From an uncultured Cytophagales bacterium (GTDB taxonomy: Bacteria > Bacteroidota > Bacteroidia > Cytophagales > Thermonemataceae), in contig CALLAC010000001.1 of assembly GCA_938002655.1 (NCBI GenBank), positions 356,060 through 420,059 on the forward strand: DNA of 64,000 nucleotides. Direction: 5' to 3'. How positions within the stretch are numbered: position 1 is the first letter of the stretch; every line of letters starts with the position of its first letter. Position numbers and translations under genes: made by a program. Positions 1 through 6,901 of this stretch are shown here, in pieces. The notes below the pieces were generated by a model that made no database searches, was not told where the DNA came from, and worked only from the letters and a program-made list of their open reading frames with translations.

Positions 1-58
1 AACAGCCTTTACCCATTACCAACCACTCAATTACCAAATACTGAATACTTAACTCGAG

Positions 59-1780
59 ATGTTACTACCTGCTTTATACAATATTGCTGAGATTTGTGCA
101 AAAAAGGGCTTGCGTTATGTAGTTATTTCACCGGGCTCGCGTTCTGCACCGCTTACGCTTGCTTTTGCTCGCCATAGAGCTTTTGAAAAAATTGTAGTAC
201 CTGATGAGCGTTCTGCCGCTTTTGTGGCTTTGGGCATCGCTCAAACTATCAAGCAAACAGTTATTTTGATATGCACTTCGGGGTCTGCTGCATTGAACTA
301 TGCACCAGCAGTTGCAGAGGCTTTTTTTCAAGAAATACCTCTGCTTTTACTCACTGCCGACCGCCCCAACGAATGGATCGATCAGCAAGACGGGCAAACT
401 ATTCGCCAAAAAAACGTTTTTGGTAAGCATGTAAAAGCCGCTTTTCACTTACCCCAAGATTATCAGCATTCTGATAGCCTCTGGCATATCAACCGAATTA
501 TCAATGAGGCTATCAACCTAACCCAACACGAGCAAACCCAACCTGTACATATCAATATCCCTATCCGAGAGCCTTTTTATCCGAAAGAAAATGAGGAAAT
601 TACTTTTGATAGCAATGTCAGGATTATTGAGCAAATTCGCATCATCAAGCATCCTTCGCAGATAGATTGGCAACGCTTAATGGAAATAGAAGAAAATTGC
701 CCCAAACAACTTATCGTAGTAGGGCAAATGCCTAAAAATCAAATTTTGCTGAATACTTTGCCTCAAATTGAACGAAAAGGTATTTTCAGAATTCCAATTG
801 TTGCCGATATTATTGCCAATGCTTATCCTTTTGGTAAAACTATTAGCCATCACGATTTAATTCTAATGCCCAATGACGAAAATCTCAAAAAAAATTTACA
901 GCCCGATTTACTCATTACACTGGGCAAATCGGTACTCTCGAAATCTTTAAAGCAATTTTTGCGTAAGTATCCACCTTGTTATCATTGGCATTTTCAAGAG
1001 TATGGCTATGCCCCCGATACTTTTCAGCATCTTACGCATATTTTGCCTATTTCTCCTGAAAAAGGTTTAGAGTATTATTTGAGCTACACACGCAAAAAGT
1101 TTCAACCTACTTCTTACTATGAATTTTGGATTTCTTTGGAAAACAAAGCAGAAATGTTTTTACAAAGCTTTTTTGCTCAAAAGCACTCTTTCAATGAGTT
1201 TTGGGCGTTTTGGTATATTTTGCAAAAACTCCCCAACAAAAGCAAATTGCATTTGGCCAATAGTATGCCTGTACGTTATGCCAATTATTTAAGTCTTGCA
1301 CCGCACCAAGATATAGAAGTTTTTGCCAACAGAGGAACAAGTGGCATAGATGGAAGCACTAGCACGGCTCTGGGTGCCGCTTATGTAAGCAATGAAATCG
1401 TTACACTCATTACAGGCGATATGGCTTTTGGCTATGATAGCAATGCTTTTTGGCAAAATTATATTCCTGAAAACTTACGAGTAATAGTGTTAAATAACGA
1501 AGGAGGAGGTATTTTTAGGCTTTTGCCCGAGAGTAGCCGTTTGCCCGAAATGGAAAAATATTTTGAAACTACCTTGAAAGTGCCTATTCAAGATATTGCC
1601 GAAGGCTATGGCTTGCATTATCAGAAAGCTACGGATGCTGAGACTTTGTTTGCTATTTTAGAAACTTTTTTTGAACCCTCTGCCAAAGCCAAAATTTTAG
1701 AAATAAAGACTGATAAATATGCAAATCAGGCTTTTTTTGAACATTTCAAGCAAAATTGGCTTGAAAAATTTGATTTTTAG
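59..1780 (+). CDS. menD: 2-succinyl-5-enolpyruvyl-6-hydroxy-3-cyclohexene-1-carboxylate synthase (MenD)
   Basis: A cytoplasmic thiamine-diphosphate enzyme of menaquinone synthesis that joins isochorismate and 2-oxoglutarate (SEPHCHC synthase). The 573 residues match the usual MenD length. The N-terminal ThDP-fold domain has SPGSRSAPL near residue 24 and DERSAAFVALG near 49, the latter carrying the glutamate that activates the cofactor. The C-terminal ThDP/Mg site is GDMAFGYDSNAFW from about residue 456, followed by NNEGGGIFR near 479. ATG start with no better alternative. No other men gene is adjacent; a MenI-like thioesterase lies 48 kb away in the same window. Only 58 bases lie upstream, so operon membership to the left cannot be judged. 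Confidence 0.96.
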   Translation: MLLPALYNIAEICAKKGLRYVVISPGSRSAPLTLAFARHRAFEKIVVPDERSAAFVALGIAQTIKQTVILICTSGSAALNYAPAVAEAFFQEIPLLLLTADRPNEWIDQQDGQTIRQKNVFGKHVKAAFHLPQDYQHSDSLWHINRIINEAINLTQHEQTQPVHINIPIREPFYPKENEEITFDSNVRIIEQIRIIKHPSQIDWQRLMEIEENCPKQLIVVGQMPKNQILLNTLPQIERKGIFRIPIVADIIANAYPFGKTISHHDLILMPNDENLKKNLQPDLLITLGKSVLSKSLKQFLRKYPPCYHWHFQEYGYAPDTFQHLTHILPISPEKGLEYYLSYTRKKFQPTSYYEFWISLENKAEMFLQSFFAQKHSFNEFWAFWYILQKLPNKSKLHLANSMPVRYANYLSLAPHQDIEVFANRGTSGIDGSTSTALGAAYVSNEIVTLITGDMAFGYDSNAFWQNYIPENLRVIVLNNEGGGIFRLLPESSRLPEMEKYFETTLKVPIQDIAEGYGLHYQKATDAETLFAILETFFEPSAKAKILEIKTDKYANQAFFEHFKQNWLEKFDF

Positions 1781-1887
1781 TCGTAAATTACCTAAATTGC
1801 TCTGCCTAAAGCCAAATTTGCTCATAGCCAAATTTTTACGCTCTACTTTTATTAACACTTACTTCTTTTATGTTTCTGAGTTTTTTT

Positions 1888-3135
1888 ATGAAGCCCAAGA
1901 TGGTGTATATTGCTACTAGTTCAGCGTTTTTTCTATTCTTGCTTGCAAATTGGTTGGTGGGGGATAGGCGAGGCGAAAATGAAATTTTAGTGAAAGTAAA
2001 AGAAGGTGATTTTGAAATCTTGGTGCTTGCTAATGGTGAATTAGAAGCTGAAAATTCTATTAAAATCACTGCTCCCGAAGAGGCTTTTCGTTCTGCCAAG
2101 GTGTATCAGGTGAAAATTGCCGACTTAGTACCCGAAGGAACGTACGTAAAAAAAGGCGATTACGTGGCTACTTTGGATAAAGTAGAAATAGCAGAAAAAC
2201 TACGTTTGATGGAAGCAGAACTCAGCAAACTTCGTAATCAATACGAGCAAATACGTTTGGATACAGCTCTGATGCTTCAAAATGAACGCAATGAATTGCA
2301 AAATTTACTTTTTGCTATCAAAGAAAAGGAAAATGCTTTGAAGGTCAATCAGCATGAAACTCCTGCACAAATAAAGGCTCTACAAAATGAACTGGAAAAA
2401 GCTAAAAAGGCTTATGAGCAAGCGAAAATTACCTACAAACTCAAACAAAAACAAGCCTTATTCAAAATTACAGAAACAACTCAATTGCTGACACAAGAAA
2501 TAGAAAAATTTGAAGAAATGCGTAAACTTTCAGAAAGTTTTGTTGTTAGGGCTCCTGCCGAAGGTCTAGTGATTTATTACAGAGATTGGAACGGACAAAA
2601 ACGTACCGTAGGAAGCTATGTAAGTTCGTGGGACGCTACAATTGCTACTATACCTGAATTGCAATCAATGATTTCAAGAGCCTATATCAATGAAATAGAC
2701 ATTAGTAAAGTACAAGTAGGACAAGCCGTGAAAGTAAAAGTAGATGCTTTCCCTGATAAAATTTTTATGGGTAAAGTAATCAGCATTTCTAATATTGGCG
2801 AACAACGCCCCGATAGCCAAGTCAAAGTCTTCGAAGTGAAAATCAAAATAGAAAGCTCGCACCCCCAATTGAAACCCACAATGACTACCTCCAATACAAT
2901 TATTTGTGAAAAATTGACAAATACGCTTCATATACCCTTAGATTGCTTGCATAGCGAAACCGATAACCTCAATTTTGTATTTGTAAAAAGAAATGGCACG
3001 ATAGTTCGTCAGGAAGTAAAAGCAGGCAAAAGCAACGAAAATGAAATAGTCATTTTGCAGGGTTTGCAAAAAGATGATGAGGTTTTTCTTTCCATTCCTG
3101 AAAATGCCAAAAATATAAAGCTAAAACGATTGTAA
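1888..3135 (+). CDS. HlyD/MacA-type membrane-fusion adaptor protein
   Basis: Periplasmic adaptor of a tripartite efflux or secretion pump. It has a short cytoplasmic start, one membrane segment (about residues 3-20), a barrel/lipoyl half (EGTYVKKGDYVATLD), a long charged coiled-coil hairpin over roughly residues 95-215, the second lipoyl half (VRAPAEGLVIYY) and a beta-barrel/membrane-proximal C-terminus. I chose the ATG at 1888 (MKPKMVYIATSS) because the membrane segment follows directly; an in-frame ATG at 1870 adds six residues. It follows menD by about 100 bases on the same strand. No ABC or RND permease or TolC partner is adjacent, so the transported substrate is unknown. Confidence 0.85.
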   Translation: MKPKMVYIATSSAFFLFLLANWLVGDRRGENEILVKVKEGDFEILVLANGELEAENSIKITAPEEAFRSAKVYQVKIADLVPEGTYVKKGDYVATLDKVEIAEKLRLMEAELSKLRNQYEQIRLDTALMLQNERNELQNLLFAIKEKENALKVNQHETPAQIKALQNELEKAKKAYEQAKITYKLKQKQALFKITETTQLLTQEIEKFEEMRKLSESFVVRAPAEGLVIYYRDWNGQKRTVGSYVSSWDATIATIPELQSMISRAYINEIDISKVQVGQAVKVKVDAFPDKIFMGKVISISNIGEQRPDSQVKVFEVKIKIESSHPQLKPTMTTSNTIICEKLTNTLHIPLDCLHSETDNLNFVFVKRNGTIVRQEVKAGKSNENEIVILQGLQKDDEVFLSIPENAKNIKLKRL

Positions 3136-3519
3136 AACTATCTTAAATTTGTGTTTGTGCGTGAAATTTTTTCAATTTCTTGTTCTTTATTTTTGAGCGG
3201 CGTATCGGCTTTGTTTGCTTAAAAGAGTACTTCTGCAAGTCGGATTATCAGATATAGTGCAAATAGACGTTGTGACAAACTCATAATGGATAAATGCGAT
3301 TACTTTTTGAAAAAATTGGGTACAATTGAGAAAATAAAACTCAATGAAAAAAACTTACTCAAATCGCTTTCAGGCAAGGAGCTATTTTTGAAAAACAGAA
3401 AAACTGAATCTCAAAACCGAGATCGAGTGCTTTGCTTACTTCCATGCTACGAAATACTTTGAGAGAGAAATTTTTTTCGGGCGGCACTATCACCAATAGT
3501 GATATGGCCGCTAATGTTT
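3136..3519. other. Intergenic region with a possible 58-codon ORF, otherwise no recognisable gene
   Basis: 384 bases between convergent genes. An open frame with an ATG at 3286 and TGA at 3460-3462 encodes 58 residues (MDKCDYFLKKLGTIEKIK at its start, DRVLCLLPCYEIL at its end). It has no visible upstream signal and no family I recognise, so it may be a relic or chance. A hairpin at the right end is listed separately. Confidence 0.4.
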
Positions 3520-3521
3520 TT
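3481..3521 (+). terminator. Candidate hairpin terminator between convergent genes
   Basis: GCGGC (3481-3485) pairs with GCCGC (3507-3511) and, inside a two-base mismatch, TATCAC pairs with GTGATA around a five-base loop. The plus strand then reads a short T run (3517-3521). It would end transcription from the menD/HlyD side; the T run overlaps the stop of the minus-strand TPR gene. Confidence 0.5.
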
Positions 3522-5016
3522 ATTCTACTTCAATTTCAGCTATGAAGGCGTAATTCTGATATTTTGCAAAGTTTTGTTCAACTTTGAGCCAAAAAATATA
3601 CTTTCCTGCTTGGGCAGGTGGTGTTAGGTTCTTGATTTGAATAGTGCCTTTATTTTCTTGAAGTGATAGATTTTTCTGCTCAATTTTTTCTCCATTTTTA
3701 GCATTTATCCAAGCATATTGGGCTTTTGAAGAACCTTGTAAGTTTTTTACGCCCATGAGCCAAAGTTCAAAATTTTGATTGCCTTTGAGCTTGCCCACTA
3801 CTTTCTGATTTTGCCGCCATTCTATTCGCTCAATGTCTATATTGCCCACGCTCTTGGAAGCGGTTTTTTGCCCAAGAATTCCAAACGAAGCATTGATGAA
3901 CCTATCGGTGCGAGTTTGGGAGGCTACAATAAATGGCAATCTGATACTAACTTCTGCATTACTTTGCTTATCAAAAAAGCGTACCAAACAAGAGTATTCT
4001 TTGTTTTCTTGCAAGCCATAAAGACTGATAGTGATTTTGAGCGATTTGAGCGTTTCCGCATGGATACCTGTAAAATCATCTTTGTACAAATCATCAGATT
4101 GTTGGACGAGCTTTCCCTTTTCATAGATGGCAAAGTCAGTACCAAACAAAATTTGATCATTTTCATTTTGCTGAAATCCCCTGGGTCTCGTTAGCTTGAA
4201 AACAATTTCGGCATTACTGGCGATTTCATTTCCTACCAAAAATTCAGTTTCAGATTTGTTTGCATATAGTTCAAATCTTTCGTAGCTAATGCCTCTTGAA
4301 ATAATAATTGCACTTGTGAAAGGTTCAATTTCTACTTTGGAAATGGCTACGGGACTGTCGTCTTTTTTGATTTCTGGCCTAGCAAAATCACAGCGAAACA
4401 TTTCCCAAGCCTCGGCTTTGGCATTTTTAATGCCTCTTTGAAAGGCTTTTTGGTAATCAGAGCAAGCCTGAGACTTATATTTTTCTTTTTCGGGTAGAAA
4501 AAAATAACAAAAACCTTTATGATAATACAAATCAGGATTTTGAGGATTGATTTGAATGGCTTTACTGTAATTTTCGATAGCTTTCTCGTATTGGTTTAGC
4601 TTTCGGTAGGCGTTGGCAATGTACCAAAAAAGGGTATCTTTCTGCTTGGTAGGTTCTAAATCGATAGCTTTTTGATAATCTTGCAAAGATTCTTGCAACT
4701 GATTGTTGTTGTAGTAGGCATCGCCACGGCTTTTGTAAAATCGCCAATTTTTGGGGGCTTTCTCAATAGCTATGTTTAGCGTTGGAATAGCCTCTGCATA
4801 TTTATTATTTTTTACAAGACAAAACCCTTTCCAATAATAATTTTCTGCCATTTTAGGTTTCAGCTTAATGAGTTCATCGAAAACAGAAACTGCTTGCTCA
4901 AATTGTTCTTTTTTGATTAGTTCAAAGGCATTGCTTTGAAGTTTTTTGTAATTTTTTTTCTGCGAAAAACCACAAAAAGGCAAGAAAACAAGTAAGTAAA
5001 AAAGTACACCTCTCAT
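3520..5016 (-). CDS. Exported TPR-repeat protein
   Basis: 498 residues with a cleavable signal peptide (MRGVLFYLLVFLPFCGFSQ), so periplasmic or outer-membrane associated. Residues about 25-215 form five to six tetratricopeptide repeats with typical spacing (YYWKGFCLVKNNKYAEAIPT, FYKSRGDAYYNNNQLQESLQ, LFWYIANAYRKLNQYEKAIE, LYYHKGFCYF). The C-terminal half (about 230-498) looks beta-rich, with repeated Ig-like strand patterns, and matches no family I can name. Presumably a protein-interaction scaffold. It lies 14 bases downstream of the PAS histidine kinase on the same strand and is probably co-transcribed with it. Confidence 0.75.
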   Translation of the reverse strand: MRGVLFYLLVFLPFCGFSQKKNYKKLQSNAFELIKKEQFEQAVSVFDELIKLKPKMAENYYWKGFCLVKNNKYAEAIPTLNIAIEKAPKNWRFYKSRGDAYYNNNQLQESLQDYQKAIDLEPTKQKDTLFWYIANAYRKLNQYEKAIENYSKAIQINPQNPDLYYHKGFCYFFLPEKEKYKSQACSDYQKAFQRGIKNAKAEAWEMFRCDFARPEIKKDDSPVAISKVEIEPFTSAIIISRGISYERFELYANKSETEFLVGNEIASNAEIVFKLTRPRGFQQNENDQILFGTDFAIYEKGKLVQQSDDLYKDDFTGIHAETLKSLKITISLYGLQENKEYSCLVRFFDKQSNAEVSIRLPFIVASQTRTDRFINASFGILGQKTASKSVGNIDIERIEWRQNQKVVGKLKGNQNFELWLMGVKNLQGSSKAQYAWINAKNGEKIEQKNLSLQENKGTIQIKNLTPPAQAGKYIFWLKVEQNFAKYQNYAFIAEIEVE

Positions 5017-5030
5017 AGATGTTTGCCTAA

Positions 5031-6284
5031 TTATTTTGTAAAATGTAAAGTAACCGTAGTGCCTTTCCCTAGCTGACTATCAATAAGGACAGTACCACCA
5101 AGCATCTCAGTAAATTTGGCTACAATATACAAGCCCAAGCCTGTTCCTTTGACATTCAGAGCATTTTCGGCACGGAAAAAGCGTTCAAAAAGGTGTTTTT
5201 GGTCTTTTTCTGAAATGCCAATCCCTTCATCTATGATTTGGATAATTAGCCCTTCTTGATTTTTTTGACTTTTGAGATAAATAGGTTTATTTTCAGGAGA
5301 GAATTTGATAGCATTAGAAAGTAGATTCATCAAGACTTTTTTCAGAATAGAGCAGTCAGTAATAATAAACTCTTCACCTGTATGCGAGAAAGAAAGTTTT
5401 TGTCCTTTCTTAGCGATAGCTTGCATTTCGGTAATAACTTCTTGAAAGCAATTGGGCAGGTGAATTTCTTGAAATCTGGGTTGAATTTTTCCTTCTTCGA
5501 GTTTTCCCATTGAAAGAAATTCTTCCAAGATATCGTTCAGATGATTGACTGAATTGACTATGCGTTGAATATGTTTGAGGCGTTTTTCTTGGTCTTCGCT
5601 TTTATCGTATTTAGCAATCAGTTGTACAGAAGAAAGAATAGTACTCAGTGGGGTGCGAAATTCGTGAGAAGCCATAGAAACAAAACGAGATTTCAGTTCT
5701 CCTAGTTCTCTTTCTTTGGAGAGGGCTTTTTCGAGTTCTTTCTTAGAGTTTTCTAAATGTTGTAAAGTTTCTAAAAGGGCTTTAGTTCTGATTTTAATTT
5801 GTTCTTCCAGGCTTTCGTTCAAGGCTCGTATTTCGGCAGAATATTGCTCAATAGCATTTTTTTGCTCAATAATGGCTTTTTCGTTTTCTCTTTGGCGGGT
5901 AACATCGTAGATAAAAGCCATTATGTAGATTTGGGTATCAGTTTTGAAATAGCCCAAACTGGCTTCTATGTAAAAAGTAGAACCGTCTTTGCGTAAGCCA
6001 AGCAGGTTCATATTTTCGCCCATCGTACGCACACGTGGGGCAAGGTTATAGTTTTCTCTATGGTTGCGATGTAAATCTCTTATATTTTCAGGGATTAGGT
6101 CTTCAATAGTTTTGCCGTTGAGCTCTTTTTCGTTGTAGCCAAAGAGTTGTTCGGCAAAGCTATTGGCAAGAAGTATTACACCTGTATGGTCGGTAAGAAT
6201 AATGCCAATAGAAGCATGCTTGAAAACTGAAGCAAAGATATCTTTTTCAGACGCAAAGCTGGCTTTATCGATGTATTTACCCAT
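5031..6284 (-). CDS. PAS-domain sensor histidine kinase
   Basis: 417 residues, no membrane segment, so a cytoplasmic sensor kinase. An N-terminal PAS domain (about 12-135; GIILTDHTGVILLANSFAEQ, then a PAC-like end) is followed by a coiled coil (about 135-195), a HisKA domain with phospho-acceptor His207 in SHEFRTPLS, and a HATPase_c domain with N box NLLSNAIKFS, G1 DEGIGI and G2 GTGLGLYI. No response regulator is adjacent, so it is an orphan kinase here. The exported TPR protein follows by 14 bases. A strong terminator and a second hairpin separate it from the lipoprotein gene upstream. Confidence 0.93.
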   Translation of the reverse strand: MGKYIDKASFASEKDIFASVFKHASIGIILTDHTGVILLANSFAEQLFGYNEKELNGKTIEDLIPENIRDLHRNHRENYNLAPRVRTMGENMNLLGLRKDGSTFYIEASLGYFKTDTQIYIMAFIYDVTRQRENEKAIIEQKNAIEQYSAEIRALNESLEEQIKIRTKALLETLQHLENSKKELEKALSKERELGELKSRFVSMASHEFRTPLSTILSSVQLIAKYDKSEDQEKRLKHIQRIVNSVNHLNDILEEFLSMGKLEEGKIQPRFQEIHLPNCFQEVITEMQAIAKKGQKLSFSHTGEEFIITDCSILKKVLMNLLSNAIKFSPENKPIYLKSQKNQEGLIIQIIDEGIGISEKDQKHLFERFFRAENALNVKGTGLGLYIVAKFTEMLGGTVLIDSQLGKGTTVTLHFTK

Positions 6285-6291
6285 AAACTAT

Positions 6292-6324
6292 TTTTTTCAA
6301 AAGTACAAAAAACTTTTGAAAAAA
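6292..6324. promoter_or_regulatory. 13-bp inverted repeat just upstream of the PAS kinase start
   Basis: TTTTTTCAAAAGT (6292-6304) and ACTTTTGAAAAAA (6312-6324) are perfect inverted copies around a seven-base loop. The left edge is 8 bases from the kinase start codon. It could be a second terminator behind the one at 6319-6352, or a 5' leader hairpin of the kinase mRNA. Confidence 0.5.
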
Positions 6325-6352
6325 GAAAAAGCAGGGTAAGTGCCCCTGCTTT
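6319..6352 (-). terminator. Rho-independent terminator of the lipoprotein gene
   Basis: On the minus strand the 9-bp stem AAAGCAGGG/CCCTGCTTT (arms 6328-6336 and 6344-6352, seven-base loop) is followed by a T-rich tract read from 6330 to 6319. It begins 23 bases beyond the lipoprotein stop codon. Confidence 0.85.
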
Positions 6353-6374
6353 GAAAAATGTAAAAAAAGCGTTC

Positions 6375-6836
6375 TTACATTTTGGTGAAAGTAATTTGAA
6401 AGGTAATTTGGTTGCCACTATCATCGTTTTCAGTGGATTTTAATTTTTTGGTAGTATTAGAAAGTTCTAATACTTCAAAAGTAATAGATTCGGAGGCTTG
6501 TGTCCAAGTAAGTGTTTTACCGTCGGCACTGAGTGTATAGGAGCCTGTGGTTTGTTGTGGGTCGCTACTGCTACATTTTGTGGGTCCTTCGTCTTCAATG
6601 AGAACACCGCCACTGCGATACTCGTAGAAGTTGTCTTTCGCACAATTATCCATGATTGCATAATAATCCACGATAATACCAGGATTAGCACTTGATACTG
6701 CGGTAAAAGCAGTGATTTTCCACTTTCCAAGAATTCTTTCTTGGGGAGAGGGGTCAGATTTTTTCTTTTTACAAGAAACAGCTCCAGCCATAATTAAGGC
6801 AAGCAACAAGGTTGAGAGGAAGTTTAGCTTTTTCAT
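6375..6836 (-). CDS. Small lipocalin-like lipoprotein
   Basis: 153 residues. The signal peptide ends in AGAVSC followed by KKKK, the usual Bacteroidota lipoprotein pattern, so the mature protein is lipid-anchored. ERILGKWKITAFTAV just after it is the opening strand motif of the lipocalin-like domain common in this phylum; the rest is a short beta-barrel-like sequence ending LKSTENDDSGNQITFQITFTK. Ligand unknown. It lies 65 bases downstream of the TPR-CHAT gene and ends in a strong terminator. The call rests on pattern, not on a search. Confidence 0.7.
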   Translation of the reverse strand: MKKLNFLSTLLLALIMAGAVSCKKKKSDPSPQERILGKWKITAFTAVSSANPGIIVDYYAIMDNCAKDNFYEYRSGGVLIEDEGPTKCSSSDPQQTTGSYTLSADGKTLTWTQASESITFEVLELSNTTKKLKSTENDDSGNQITFQITFTKM

Positions 6837-6901
6837 AAGTTTTTAGAGTTTACTTTCTCTTATATGCATCAAATTTTGTGCCAAAGTTTGTAAAAATAGC
6901 T

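Noticed and set aside
3286..3462. 58-codon ORF between the HlyD and TPR genes
   Set aside because: No leader signal, no family and unusual composition; mentioned only in the intergenic entry.
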